Positions 45,101 through 59,800 of a DNA stretch of 64,000 nt are shown one piece after another. The DNA lies in NCBI GenBank assembly GCA_036583965.1, contig JAZBQD010000031.1, positions 1,527,481 through 1,591,480 on the forward strand, given 5' to 3'. The translations under genes and the position numbers were made by a program. This stretch comes from Prunella strophiata (lineage: Eukaryota; Chordata; Aves; Passeriformes; Prunellidae). How positions within the stretch are numbered: the first letter of the stretch is position 1; every line of letters starts with the position of its first letter. The notes under the pieces are model-generated. The model made no database searches. It was not told the origin of the DNA and was given only the letters and a program-made list of their open reading frames with translations.

Positions 45101-47790
45101 GTACCAGCAGGATGGTGACTGGGAGGAAACTCTGCAAACACTCCCTGCTTCGACTTCCCTGGAGTGAGCAGAGTGCTCAGCTGCCAAATTCACAATAAAG
45201 CTCCTTTTCCTATTTGCCATGTCTGCAAAGAGCTCTGGGCTCGTGTTTAACCTGCTTTTCTTGCATCACAGCAGTACCAGGCACTTTTGCCTTCAGCAGA
45301 ATGTTGCTGAGCTTCCCTGGTCTAAAGGGTTCACACAAAGTCAAACCTGCTGAAAAAGAACAGACTGACTTTCCCTTCCTTAACTGTCTCTGGAACCAGC
45401 AATAAACATGAACTAAGAGCAATAAGATGTTTTGCAGACACAGTGCAATCAGCTCTGCAGGTGGAACAGATTTCTTTACTAAGATGGAGAAGTTTATTTA
45501 TCAAGGCACTTTTCAAAGAGTTTTGCTTTATTTCTCCTGCCACTGTTTTCTAATCTGCAAAACAAGGTGCAACTTAAAAAGCAATTTAACAACCAGGCTG
45601 TGAAGCACTTTCATGCAATATTTTACAAGTTTTTCCTTGGCAGGTATATGCTTCCATCTCCAGCACGAAAATAACTGTAAATACAGTTTAAAAAGCAAGG
45701 AATTTAACACATGAAATCACAGACTGAACAGATGAGAGAAAAACCACAGAGATAAAGAGTGTGAGGGAGGGAAGAGGGGCTTCCTTTGTCAGCCAGTTTT
45801 AAAAGGAGGTTGGACTGTTCAACAAATCACTAGAATTCCTGGAATGGTTTGGGTTGGAAAGGAACCTTAAAGCTCACCCTGTTCCACCTCCATTCCATGG
45901 GCAGGGACACCTTCCACTGTTCCATGCTGCTCCAAGCCCTGTCCAACCTGGCCTTGGACACTTCCAGGGATGCAGGGGCAGCCACAGCTTCCCTGGGAAT
46001 CTGTGCCAGGGCCTCACCACCCTCACAGGGAAGATTTTCTCCCTAACATACTCATCTAAACCTTCCTCACTTCAGCTTAAGGCCATTTCCCCATGTCCTG
46101 TGTTACTTTTTACCATGGCTGACCTAAGGTGCCTGCATGGAAATGAAGAGAAACTGGGAATCCTCAGCAACTTGTGCACCACAGAGCACCTCAGAATTCA
46201 AGGTTATTACACAATTCTGTAGATGCATGTGGATCATTTCCACGTGGATCCTTGAATCATGAAAGAAGTAGAAACGGGACTACATTTTATGCAGTTTACA
46301 AGTAATGGCTAATTCCTATTTAATCTTCAAGAGGGAAATTGGAAAAAAAAAAACACTCAATAACTGCTCTGGCAGTTGATAGGCACTGAATCTCAAACAC
46401 ATTCCTGCAATTATACTGGTAAAGATTTCTGATTAACACATCTGGAGTGCAGGGTTTAGAATCTAAACTTAGCTTCAGTAATAAAAACTGCAGTTTAGCA
46501 GACAATGGGTAAAACAAATTTGAATCCATAAAATACTGACATTTAAATGAACTTGCAGGAAATGGCCTCAAAAAGCTTTTTTCTGTTTGGGTTTTTTTCT
46601 GGGGTTTTTTTTTGTTTTTTTTTTTTTTTTTTTTTTTTGAGGGAAGTCAAGTGTCTCAAAACAAATTGCAGAAGCAGTTTCAGCAGGGTAAACTGGAAGA
46701 GGAGGATGATTTCTATTTCAAACATTAAATGGGATATGTGACATTCCAGGGGAAAACTTTTCCAGGGATAGGCAGATAGGTCAGGGAAAGACATTTCTAC
46801 AGCCAGCATTGATCTAAGACACTCCTGAAAATCACAAACTGTTGTTCCAGCATCTTCTTTCACAGGTTCTTTCAAATGATATTTATTTGTATGCAGCATT
46901 CAGGTCTTTGGGAAGATGTGAGGGCAGCACTGGATGTGGAAAGCAGTGAACAGCTCATTTCCCTGCCATACTTCCACAAATGTTCACTGCTCAGCAACAT
47001 AAAAGCTGTATTTTCTTCAAAGCCTTATGGAAGCTTCAAATCCCCTCCTATTGCTTTGTAAAGAGACACAGGAGCTCTAATCCAGTTTTCAGGAGCTCGT
47101 TGGTGATGATTCATTTTTCATCTTTTCTTTTTATCTTTCCAGATCTTTTCTGCTAAGTCTGGTGAGGCTTCAGAGCTCTGCTCACAATCCCTGACTCTCA
47201 CAGGTGGACAGAGCAGGGGTGAAAGGCTACAAAAACAAGTTTAGAGACATTCTACTGACTCCAGGGAGAAAGCAGCTGGAGGATTTTAGTGTCTACAGTA
47301 AAGTCTCTTCTAATCACCCCATCAAAAATATACGGAGCTGAACTTGCAGAACAGGTCCAACAAAATTTCCCAGCTCATTAAGGGGACTGAGTTTGAAATG
47401 ATTTGTGCAGGTTTTTTGTATCTCCAGATGAGATGGGGTGGGTAAACTTTGCTGTGCCATGGTCAGACCTCCAGCTGGGCCAAACCCAATGCCTGGCATT
47501 GAGCCAGCCAACATTTCCACAGTGGGCCTGGTTTCTGAAAAGCACAAGCAACACTCAGAGCATCTTTTTACAGAAAGAACCACTATTGACTGAAAGCTTA
47601 AGAGATAGGGGCTGGTAAAGTACTGAATCAAGAGTGAGAGCTGCATTTTTCTGAAATCCCAAACGGTTCTGTGCTTCCCTTTAAAGCTGTAGACTTGATT
47701 TACAGGGTCAGCAACTGCTGCTATAAACAGGATAAATCTCCAGAGCCCTTGTGTATCCTTTGTTGAAGTGAGCCAAAATACACTGATATT

Positions 47791-47831
<41 letters not shown>

Positions 47832-50800
47832 CTGTATCCAGAATTTGGAACAGATGTGGCTCCTATCAGGGAATGAGAGATGCATTTATTATTTCACCTC
47901 CCTCACTCCCCTCATCAGATCAACACTAACAGGGGCCTAATTTTATCACAGAATATCCAGAGCTGGAAGGGGACCCCCATGGATCATTGAGCCCAACTCC
48001 TACATGATAATATTTATTATAAAGCAAACCATAATACTCCACAATCACCTGGTTCCAGGTATTTATTTAAATGTGTTATGCAGGAACTGGTAAATGGAGG
48101 AGGGAATTAAAGATGAAGAAGACAAATGCTGGTTTTTAAGACCACAAAATCAATATTACTCCCACCCTGGTTCTTTTTTGAGTCAGAAAAAAGAGTTTTT
48201 GCAGCCATTTCTCTTAGATTTTACTAACAGAATCCTTAATAAGAGCACAGTAAATCCAAATCCTCCCTCCACTGGCAAATATTGATCAATACAAATTACC
48301 TCTCAAATTTTATTGTTGCAGACATTTAGAGGAGTCTGGATTCACTTATCTTAGAGCCTGAAATTGTCCATGTAAAGATCGAAGGGAGAGGAACAATTCA
48401 GCCTACAACAATTGAGCCATTCCTTTATAAACACAAAGCCTCCACCTCCACAAAAGGGATGGGGCAGAGTGTACAATCTATGGATCCTGGTAAAAGGATC
48501 AAGGAGACCCCTAATTGCTCATCTGGGGCTGTGCTGGGAGGGGATATTCCCATATGGAATTTGGTAAGACACCACATGTTGGTTCTGGGATACCAGAATA
48601 ACAAATCTAAGCTAAACAAATTACTGGTTTGTGCTCCACAGTATTTCAGCAAGGCACTGGGGAGCTTCAATCTGAGCCTATTTAGACAGTTGATCCTTGG
48701 ATATAATGGATACTGGGGCTTGGAAATGAAAGCCACCCCCTGTGGCAGCCTGTGTTGACAAATATTTGGGATCTCCAGTTTTTGACTTTGCAGTCAGAGC
48801 AGTTCTTCCCTCAGAAACACCTTTTAAAAGAAGCTCTTTTAGTTAGTGCACCACTAAAAGGCTGCAGGAGAGACTTCAACAAGAACCTGGACATCCATTT
48901 TTATTAACTTTAGCAGGAACTGATGTTCAAATCCGTATCTACAAACCTGAAGCACTTCAGCCCACATTCCTTGCTCCTAACAGAGGGAAAGTATTCCCTA
49001 TTCACTCAGACTGGATGTTAGGAAGCAAACTGCCACCACAAGAACTGTACCAGGACTGTGTAGGAGGAGATAAGATGAACATCTACTGCTCCATTAAAGT
49101 GGAATTAAACAAGGAGGGAGAAATGTTTTAGGTTCTCTGCAGAGCTGAACATGTGTCTGGCTTTATTCAGCAGAGCAGAACAAGGAATGAGTTCAAAACA
49201 CGCAACATAAATCATAAAACAAAAATTTCCATGCAGAGAGAATGCAAAAGCTTCAAACAACTGAGTGTAGAGAGTGAGGAGAAATAAAAATAGTAATTGT
49301 AGAGACAATGAAGATGCTTTTATTTACCCTCTTGTGACAATAATAAAGGCATAGTTAAGTGAAATGCCAAACACAATCACAGCTGATTAAAGGAAGGAAT
49401 TATTCTGTCCTATTACACATCAGGCACTGTTGGAACTCATTGCTGCAAGGGACAACATCGAGGATTTGGGGGATTTTTTGCCTTCTTTGTTTTTAAATCT
49501 TGCTGTTTATACAACTAACAGGAACATCAAATTTCAGGACCAGCAGCATGCTGGGCTGGGCTTGTTCTGTGGATAATTAGAAGCTTATTTCCTGGCCTGT
49601 CCCTCTCTGATGTATCATGCCAGGCATGTTATTAATGCTTCCTAAGAAGTAAGAGGCATGTCTGAGTAATTCTCTATTTTCCTCCAACAACTGAGCAGTT
49701 AAGCACATCTTTTCATGATGGGCAATTTCAGCACAGGTTACATTGCACAAGCCTAGCATTACTTTGAAAAAAGCCAAGCAATTCTCCACTAACAACCTCT
49801 CCGATAGAAACCATCATTCACTGTCTGCTTCTGATACTCATTAAAAATCCCCTGAAGTGCCAGTAAGCAAAGCTCCTGCCTGGGGTGGGGGTGGGATTGT
49901 GGAGGCCCAGGATCGTGCTGGGAAGAGATTTTCTGGATGTTTCACACTGTGTGAATGAAATACAGTGTCAGGTGTGAGATTCTGGAGATTTAACAAGGGG
50001 CCCAAGGCACGTGCTGAGCACTGGGACCTTGGCATGGACATCCCATGGGATATTCCATCCTGCACCTGGAACAGAATCACTCACCCCTCTGTGCAGGGAA
50101 GCTGAGCTGGGATCCACTGCTGGGAGGCCTTTCTACATAATTACCCTGATCTACACATGAAGCACACAGCAGGTCTTGCAAAGCTGTTCCAATAATTTAG
50201 TAAAATCTCACAATCAACAGGCCCCAAGAGAATATAAAATGTCCCAGGAATTAGAGGACAGAGTTATCTATCATTCTATAAACACAAAGACCCATTGTAT
50301 AAGGTGGGTTAATTAATCCAGTCTTTGACAGCTGCATGTTTGGCTTCTCATTTTTGGATGAGTTTTCACTTAAATCTGCCAATGCCAGTGAATATTGTAA
50401 ATCAGAATATGGACTGTCAGTGAATCCAATGACACTGTGGATCAACAAGGACATCCCAGAAAGCAGGGATGGAGGGCAAGACAGAAAGCACAGCCACAGC
50501 AAGGCTGCAGAGCCTCCTACTCAGAGAATTTGGAATTGATTTATCAGTGGGAATGAATTTTTTGGTTATAAAATAAGTGGTGAACAGGTGGCTTGCCCTG
50601 CAGTCCACATTATTCTTGGTAACAGATTATACATAATTCACTGCACATCCTGCTTGAAACACATTCAAGCATCTGGAAAGAGTGAGGGCTCCTGGTCAGA
50701 TCCTACTTGCAACAATGCCTTTGAAGCACCTACAGATGATAGATATGATGGGTAATGGCAATTTCCAGAACAAGTCCCTGGATGAGATATCTCAGAGATA

Positions 50801-53800
50801 AAAAACACCCACTGTCTGTAAAAGCACTGAATTTCTGGGCTCTTAAACCTGCCATGGCCACTCTGCACATCTCATCAAACAGTCTGGACCACAGCAACTA
50901 AAAGAGTCAGGCTTCTGCATGTCCCAAGTGGTTCAGTGGCTCACAGGAGCAGGATTTAGCTAAAATTCTCAGTCCTGTTTCTTCCTTTCCCAGCCTGCCT
51001 CTTGTTTACTTCAGTGGGAAAACTACCTGTTCCCAGGGGAGAATTTCCTGTCCTGATACATGAGGTAACTCTGAAGGCATCAGTTATATTTAATGTCTGC
51101 TTGGTTAAAGCTTCTCCTAAAATTATTATTTTGTTGCAGGGAAATCCTCCAAATTTAAAAGCTTCATTCTTCTTTGCTCCATTACAACGCTCAAGTAATT
51201 TCATTTAAAATTGCCATGGACAAGCACTCAGTGCTGCAAACTTTAAATTTTGATATAAGAATCTCTCTTTCAAGATATCATTCCTCCTGCAGCAGACATG
51301 GTGCCTGCTTCAGTGAGGGAGGAAGGAGCTGGCATGACTAAGCTGTCTTTGATAACAAGCTCTTAGTTTCACAGACTTGGAAATAAACTGCTTGGACAAA
51401 GGGAATGCTCGTGGTTGCAGTTGATAAGAGCAAACATCCCACACCAGATCTCCTTCTGTGGGGGAAGGAGTGAACCAGGCCAGCCTGTGCAAGTGATATG
51501 CTGGAATAAACAGGGTAATTTTGGAGTTTAGGGAACACCATCACTCATTCCTCCCCCACGCTCCCAAATTCATCACAGAAAGCAAAGGAAAAAAAACACT
51601 TTTATAAAAAATTAAACAAAACTTAAATAGCTGTAGAAGGGTTCATCAGAAAAACGACAGCTACACTGTGTGGACTGTGATCCAGAAAGTAAACAAGATC
51701 ATGGTTAACTCACCTCAGCATGGGGAAAAGGAGGTTCTGGAAGATACACCTTTGTTTGTTTGTTATGACACAACCTTTAAAAGAAAAGGAAAGCAGCCAG
51801 AGTTAGAGGTGCAGCACATCCTGCAGCATCTGCTGCCATCTACTGTTACACTTTTGGAGAAAACTGGCTTGGATCTGAGGCACCAGGTGCAAAATCACCA
51901 ATCTGCCCTGCTGCTGCCAGAGTTTCTGGCTGGAGGACCCACACCCACAGGACAAGGCACCTCAGTCACAGCCGGATCACACAGAGAAGGTGCAAGGCAG
52001 CTGAAGGTAATTCTGATTACTGAAACAGAGCTCATCTGCTGCTCAAGACAAATCTGTAACTCAGCATCCTCATCCACATCTCAGCAAATCTGCAAAGTCA
52101 AATCATCTGTCAACAGAAAAATCCCACTTTGCCTCATCCCACTTCTCGGCAGTGACTTGGTCCTTTTGCTCATTCCAATTTAATTCCCCTGTGCATTTTA
52201 TTATGGCAGCTCAATGTTGGTAAACTGCCTCTCCCCACGGCCCAAGGCTCACTGTGACCTGGCATTTTCCATCAATCACTTATCTTTAAAACAGATATTG
52301 AGAGCTGCTGATGAGCTCTACCCAGACTCCTGATTCATCCTATTATAGCAGCTAAAAAAAGCTGTTTGTCAGAGGTCTGGGTGACGTGACAATGATCTGC
52401 AGTGACACTGTCCTGGTGGCTTTTCTGGGAAACACTGCCTGGCTCATACTTGCACTTTATTAAAAAGAAATGAGCCTGGGTCAAACTAATTTTGACAAAG
52501 TCTAAGGGATACTAAGAGCAAGGCATTTCCTTTAGCTGAGTAAGGGGTAGAATTAAAGGCTGGAATCCCTGAATATCAACCACAGTTCTGACCCCAAACC
52601 TCTATTTCACAGATGTTCAACCTTTGCCTCCATTTCCATGTAAATCCACCAGATTTCAATAATCTTTACAATTCTCCTGAGGCATCAATTCCCACAAATT
52701 TCCAGGATCTGTCTTTTCTTTCCTGAACTCCAAAATCTGGAGAGGAAGAAGAGAAGAGCTACCTTATTGTATTTAATATTCTAGAGCATGTCCCCATTAG
52801 TAAGAATTTGGGAAGAGCTCCAAGTGGTTGAGTTCTGCTTTCCAGGGCTCAGAACCACAGAATGGCTGAGGTTGGGAAGGACCTCCTGCAATCACCAAGT
52901 CCAAGCCCTGCTCAAGCACTCTCAGCAGAGCAGATCATCCAGATCTGTGTCCACCTGGATTTTGATGTCTCCATAGTGAAGCCTCCATAACCTCTCTGCA
53001 GAGAGGTTGCAGTTTCACAGAACCATGGAATGGTTTGGGACAATCATGAAATGGACAGGGACACCTTCCACCACCCCAGGTTGCTCCAAGCCCCATCCAA
53101 CCTGGCCTTGGATACTTTTAGGGAAGGAGCAGTCACAGCTTCTCTGGGCAACCTGTGCCAGAGCCTCACCATCCTCACAAGGAAGAATTTCTTCCCAATA
53201 TCCCATCTAACCTTGCCCTCTGGTAGTTTAAATCCCCCACCCTGATGGAATTTCACTTATTTTTATTTGTTCTACCAGTGGGCCCTGCTGAAGAGACTGA
53301 GCCCTCACCCTCATTACTTCCTACCAGGTGTTTCTACACAATGATAAGATCCCCCTGAGCCTTCTCCTCTCCAGGCTGGAGAGCCTCAGTTCCCTCAGCC
53401 TCCCCTCATCTCCATGGCCCTGTGCTGGCCTCATTCCAGAAATCCCACATCCTTCTGGTGCTGGGGATACCACAACTGCATGGAACACTGTCCATGTGGC
53501 CTCAGCAGTGCTGAGCAGAGCAGGATCTCCTCTCCTGACCTGCTGGCTCTGCTCTGCCTCATGCAGCCCAGGACACTCTTGGCCTTTTCTTGCCATGGCT
53601 CAGCAAAATTAAGCCTGAAAACTCTCTTTTGCTTAGCCAGGGACGTCATGGTAGAATTTGGGGGGCTAAGACTTGCAAACAGGCACAGCTAAAACTCACT
53701 CAAGTCTGGAACATAATTTACTCATTAGGGTAAGCACCAAAAAGCAGAGATTGAGTTTGCACATTCTATAGGAAATGATTCTTTCCTAATTACAGAATAT

Positions 53801-56800
53801 ATTCTTACACACACACACACACCCTGGTGACTCCAGGAACGTGTTCACAATCCTAACCAGGTGTATTTTGGAATCTGTCAGGTAGAGATAACCTGCAGCT
53901 GCCTCTTCCCACAGCTGAGGCTGCTGCCCTGGCACACCTACCATTCAGCAAAGATCTGGGAGAACTCCAGGGAGCTGTTGGCAACAGGTGAGATGAAATA
54001 AAAGGGGACATTGGAGAGTCCTGCAGAGTCAATGTACTGGTAGAGGCACTCCAGCAGGTCGTAGATGACTCCAGAGGGGTAGCAGGGAACCAGGACATTG
54101 CCTCCATTCCGGACAGTCATCGCTAGGGGAGAGACAACGACAGACATCAATTCACTGCCTTCATATTTCAACTTTTAATAAATCCCTTTCATCCAAATTT
54201 ATATAAAAAGCAGCTTTTACATGAATTAGCACAACACATTATGCACACGAGCTGGGAAGAAAACCTCTGATCATTAAATAGATTTATTTCCTGCCTTCTC
54301 CAGGCTCAGTGGAGTGATTCTACTCCTTTAGCTGAGGGCACATGACAGCCTGAGCACATGGAAAACTCCTGACAGGAGAGGGCAGCCGTGCACTGGCACA
54401 GGAAGATAAAGGAGTGACACCAACCACCTCACCATCAAAATAAGCCCTGCTCCACCTCTCAGGGAAAGGACAAAGCTCCCAGGCCTCAGCCAAAAGCACT
54501 GCCCATGGTGAGCTGTTCAGTGCTTGGATTTCAGATGAAAAGCCAAAGGTGTGGTTATTTCAAACAGCCCTCAGAGCCAGAAATGGGTGATGGAATGTTT
54601 GTTCTTTTGAAAAACTCTAAATACTCCTGTCCTTTCTGTATAACAAGAACAATTTAAAACTTGCAGACAGCATGGAACTAGATAAAAATGAGGAGAAGAA
54701 AAAGGAGATACAGGTTTACTCTGTAATTGAGACAGATCTGAGCACAACAGCAAAAGCAAGCAGAGCAAACATCACATTCTTTTTGGCAGAATGAATTACA
54801 AAAATACTGCACCTTCTGGGAAAGCAGAAATACTTTGTTCAGCTCAGTGAGCAATTTCACTTGTGGTTGTGGGGTAAAACCATCCACTGCTGTTAACTGA
54901 ATATGCAGCAGCAATAACAGCATGCACCAAGCATTCCACAGAAAGCTGTGGAAGAGCCTGAAAATACAAATATTGCATCCCCCCAAATCACCTCCTTGTC
55001 TTCAATTTCTTGCTGAGCTTTCTTGGGGTATGAATTTAGCACTTTAAGGGTCTTTTTGACCCTGATGGGGCAGAATCTTCCTCAAGGAAGATTTTTCTGG
55101 CTGAATGTTTAAGTTTTATGGAGTTCAGGGGGATGCACAGCCTAGTAGGATTTTTCACATGCATTTATGGTTGTTTTACTCCTTGTAGCAGTCAGTGCCT
55201 CTGACACTGTGCTATCAACAACTGCTGATCAAAGGCCCCTTGTTTATAATTTATAATACAACTGCAGGTTAGTGGATTTATTCCTTCAGGCCATATATAA
55301 ACTATACCACCCAAATATTTGTGGAGATGAACAGTAATAGTTCAAGTTTGTCCAGAACTTGAGATGTTCCCAAACATCCCAGCAATGTGTGACACTCTCC
55401 CCCTCACTTGGGCAAACCTAAACTATCCCAGCTGTAAACAGGATGTGAAGAGAGCAATGAGGAGGTTAAGAACAACATTTTTAAAGCCATCTGGAGGTGA
55501 GGATCTGACTCCAGGACCTGAATTTACACAGAGACATCACACACCCAAAAATTCTGCAGAGGAAAGTACCTACACTCACTGCAGCAGGAATGGTGCACAG
55601 GCCAGGGGTGGGATGCAGAACAGAGGTTAAAGAATGTGTCAGGCCACAAAAAACATGAGTTCCATTCCTTTGTGGTGCTTTGACCCTGGCTGGAGGCTGG
55701 GTGCCCACCAAAGCTGCTCTATCACTCAGCTGGGCAGGGGAGAAAATGTAACAAAAAGCTTGTGGGGAGAGTTTAAACCAGGGAGAGATCAATGACTACT
55801 TACCATCATGGACAAAATGGACTTGACTTCTGGAAATCAGTTTAATTTATTTCACCTCTCTCCACAGGGTACAGGCCCAGCCAGGACCCTGTTCCAGTGT
55901 GGGGTCACAGCCTCCTTCAGGCATCCCCTGGCTCCAGTGTGGGGTCTCCAGGTGGATTTCTGCACCCCCCTGGGCTGCAGGGACACAGCTGCCTCTCCCT
56001 GGGCTGCACCCTGGGCTGGGAATCTCAGCTTTGGTGCCTGGAGCAGCTCCTGCCTCTTCTTCCTCACTGCCCTGGAGGTCTGCAGGGCTGCTTCACACTT
56101 ACCCTCACTCTCCTCTTCCCTGGCTGCAATTGCTCCTGCACTTCCTTCCCCCTCTTCACTCTGATATCCCACTGTGTGCTGCCACCTCTGATGGCCTTGG
56201 CCTTGGCCAGCAGTGGGTCCATCCTGGAGCCAGCTGGAACAGGGAAATTTCTGGAAATCCCCTCACAGAAACCAGCCCTGTTGTCCCTCACTACCAAAAC
56301 CTGGCCATGCCAAACCCAATACAGCCTGAATTCCCAGCTCTCCCTTCCCCACAGCCACTGGTTCCCTGGAAACTGCAAGCCTTTTCTGCTGAAAACAAGC
56401 ACAAGTTCAATATTCCTGGGGCCACAGAGGAAATAACAGAAGGTAAAGTCTTGGAGGGATGTCAGCTTGAGTTTCTGTCCCCAGCAAAACTGCAGAGCTG
56501 GTGAGCAATAATGGATATAAAATCACAATCCTGAGAGTGGAGAATGATTCCAGCCAGGTGTCCCACCAGGCCAGGGATCCACAAAGGGATAAGAATCACC
56601 TCCCAGCTTCTGCAAAACAGTGAAAACCTTTCCAAGAATATTGCTTTCCACACAAGCAGCAAGTCCAGTCTGGCTCTCTGCAGCACTAAAACAACTTTTC
56701 AGAGTTGTCAGTAAGAGGACACATCTATCTGAAAGTTGTTTAAAGCCCAATTTATCTTGGTGACTGATGGATGCTCTCTCCTGATAAAAGTTGTGTAATA

Positions 56801-59800
56801 ATCTTGGCATTTCAAATTTAGTCTCCTTCAGCAGCTCCATAACAAGTTGTTCAATTTACAACTCACAAAGAGATCCTTCCTTTCCCAACAGCTGCTGCCA
56901 CAAGGTCGAGTTGGCACCTAAAAAGCAAACTGTGCTCTTTTCTGCTCTCTATAAACACACACAGCCTCACACTCACACAAAATATCACCAACTGTCCCCA
57001 CAGACAGACTGGCAGCTTTGCTGCTGGTGCCCAAGGCAATGTGGAAATAAAACTGCTCTCCTTGAGCTGCAGAGTGCTGGTGCTGCAGAGCTGAGCAGGG
57101 AAAAAAGGGGCTTGGGGTCAAGTGAGGGGAAGGTGGAGGTGGGACAGAGTGTGGGGAGGAAATTGTGTGTGCCTTGGGAATCCTGGGGATCAGGGCTGCA
57201 GCTCCACACGCTGGGATGGAAACAGAGATCCAGGAGGAATTTTCACACTTCCATTTCTGTGCTTCACATTCCTCCTTCACAAGCATGATGGTACTTCCTC
57301 ATACACACTTTTGGTGAATTTTGGTCTGCTTTAGAGTTTTTACTTTGAGTATTCTGAGTGCACTCCCTTTAACATTTTGGAAGTGAGAAAACACAAATGA
57401 AAACTACTGTGCTCAGCCTGTCTACTCAAATGCTTTTCCCAGTAATCCATTGCTTCTGGACTTTTTTAAATATTTGAAAGAAAACTGATTCTCTGTTTTC
57501 CTGATATTGGGTAGATAAATATAGCTGGTGTCATGTAAAAGACAGCCCTAAACTGCATTAATATAGAATTATTTAATTTCTTCAGATTGCTGTTTTTTGG
57601 CAAGTACCACTCAAATTCCAGATTCTTACAATGGCATTATTTTAAGCATGTATCTTCCTTTGGTCTTCAATGATTTTCTCATTTCTCTGAGTTTGTCTCA
57701 TTCAAGACAGAAACTGGCTGGAGGACCTGCAAACCCCTGAAAATAGTTCAGAATGTTTCTGTAAACCAGAACAAGTTGTGCAGACAAGCAGCCACCTGCA
57801 CTGACACATGTAACATGCTTATTTATAGAGTCAACTTCTGGATTCTGCTTTGGCCCAACTACAGCTCTAAGACTTTAATTTGTAAATGCATTTTAATTAG
57901 GTCTCACTCTTTACTCAGTGTGACAGGAGGGGATTGTGGCACTGTTTTTCAGAGGGACAGTGACCCCCATGAAGGTCCAGGAGGGACAGAGAAGGGCAGA
58001 ATATCTGGATTTATCAAAACAAGGTCACCAGAGCTGATCTGTGGCTGCTCACAGGGTAACAAAATTCACAGTGTTTAAAAACAATGAAAATGCAGGTGAA
58101 ATATACACACACATGTAAAAACACATGTTTAGGAAAGGAAGTCACAGGTGTTAACACAGCTTCAAGGGGAGGTTGAACAAAACCACTGGGCATCATTAAC
58201 TACACAAACACATCTAATTCAGGAAATTCCTGAAATAAAAATACTTAAAGATCCTGAGAGCAAAGTATCCCAGAATCTCACCCTGCTCTCCTACTCTTCT
58301 TCAGGCATCTGCACACAGTCCCTGCTGGAGCCAGAATGCTGGCAGAGAGGATCTTCAATAAAACCCATAGTTATCATTCTTATAAAAGCCAAAATGTGCT
58401 CTATTAACAGATATTTAGGATCACTGAGTGGGTTGGGTTGGAAGGGACCTTAGGGATCATTCAGTTCCAACCCCCTGCCACGGGCAGGGTCCCACTCCAC
58501 CAGATCAGGAATTTAGTCTGATTTAGTTTTGTCATGTCTTTTGGTAACCTTTGTCAGGATCCTTCTATCACGAGCTTTTTAGTTTTATTTGTAAAAAGCA
58601 GTGAATTTAAAATAAAGGGAAGATCTCTGATAAAAGAACAGGGAACATAGAGCAGGACAGACATGGAAAAGTGGTTTGATGAAAGAAGGATGAGAGCACA
58701 GAGGAACTGAGCAGGGGGAAGGGGAGAAAAGGAGAGAACAGCACTGGATGTGACATTCCAAACAGGCTGGAAAATGCTGCCATTCACACTGATATCACAG
58801 CTTTGCAATTATCAGCTTTTCCAGCTGTGAAAGCATCTGATTAGGTTTTATATATCTGGGGGTCTATAAATATATCTTGACTTTTTTTTTTTTAAACAGA
58901 GATTGTGCTGTTTGCTTTTGATATATTTAAAAGTCAGGTGTAAGAAGGGAAGCAGATGTGCTTGTTTTCAAAACTGAAAGTCATAAAAAAGCATATAAAG
59001 ATTTTACTCTGGCTGATACACAGGAAGGAAATAGTAATATTTCAGCTGGGAACAATATCCACATAGCCTGTTGGCAGCCAAGTGACATACTTAGCAAACC
59101 AGAAGCAGCAGATGATTAAATCTCATTATACCTGTTCCATTCCAAAACATTTTAGGTACAACTTGTGTCTCTCCAAGCACTTACTGTATTAATGACATCA
59201 GGAGCACATCGTAAAATCTAAACAGGTAATTTTATGCCAGGAGCTATAGCTGGACAACTTATTCAATTCCAGGAATCTCAGAATTGTTTCCCACCCAAAG
59301 CCATGAATAAGATGATAAAACAGGCAGGAGATTTCTCTCAGTGACCTACCCAGGTTGCTGCAGAACTCTCCCACCATTCCATCAGGGTTGGCAGTGGGGA
59401 TCTGGGTCAGCCCTGTCAGGATGAGAACGTCGCTGTTTTTAAGAGAAGCCTGGTCCATGGGCTGGAACAGAGCACAGGGAAATAAAATCAGAATGGGAGA
59501 GTTTCTCCAGGCAGGACGTGATGGATACAGTCACCAAATGTTTTACACTTCACACTCCTCCATCTGTGGAAAATTAACTTGTTTTATACCAGTATTTTAT
59601 TAAAGCAGAATGAAAATGCAAACCCCTTTCTCTGCATTAGCAAACAGAGAGTAGATATTCAGAAATTAGACATTAGTGTGACACTAAATACATATTCTTG
59701 ATACTGAAAATGTAGTATGATCCAATCTTGATAAGGTAAAATCCAATTCTCTCTCTGCAGATGGTGAAAAGGTAACTTTGAGCCTCACTCTGGGCTGAGA

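Larger units (their letters stand above)
44880..51713 (-). other. INTS9: INTS9 intron (6.8 kb)
   Basis: It contains CR1 fragments (45832-46105, 47948-48055), a T-run (46615-46638) and a (TG)n microsatellite (47796-47829). No exon was recognised. Confidence 0.8.
51775..53941 (-). other. INTS9: INTS9 intron with a CR1 mosaic
   Basis: CR1 material occupies 52851-53600. A 16-bp (AC)n run lies at 53807-53822. The rest is unremarkable. Confidence 0.8.

Noticed and set aside
49577..49795. 72-codon - strand frame as a possible extra INTS9 exon
   Set aside because: The neighbouring INTS9 exons join exactly in phase without it, and it matches nothing in the family.
51668..52183. 171-codon + strand frame
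   Set aside because: It overlaps the 61-nt INTS9 exon on the opposite strand and has no recognisable protein features.
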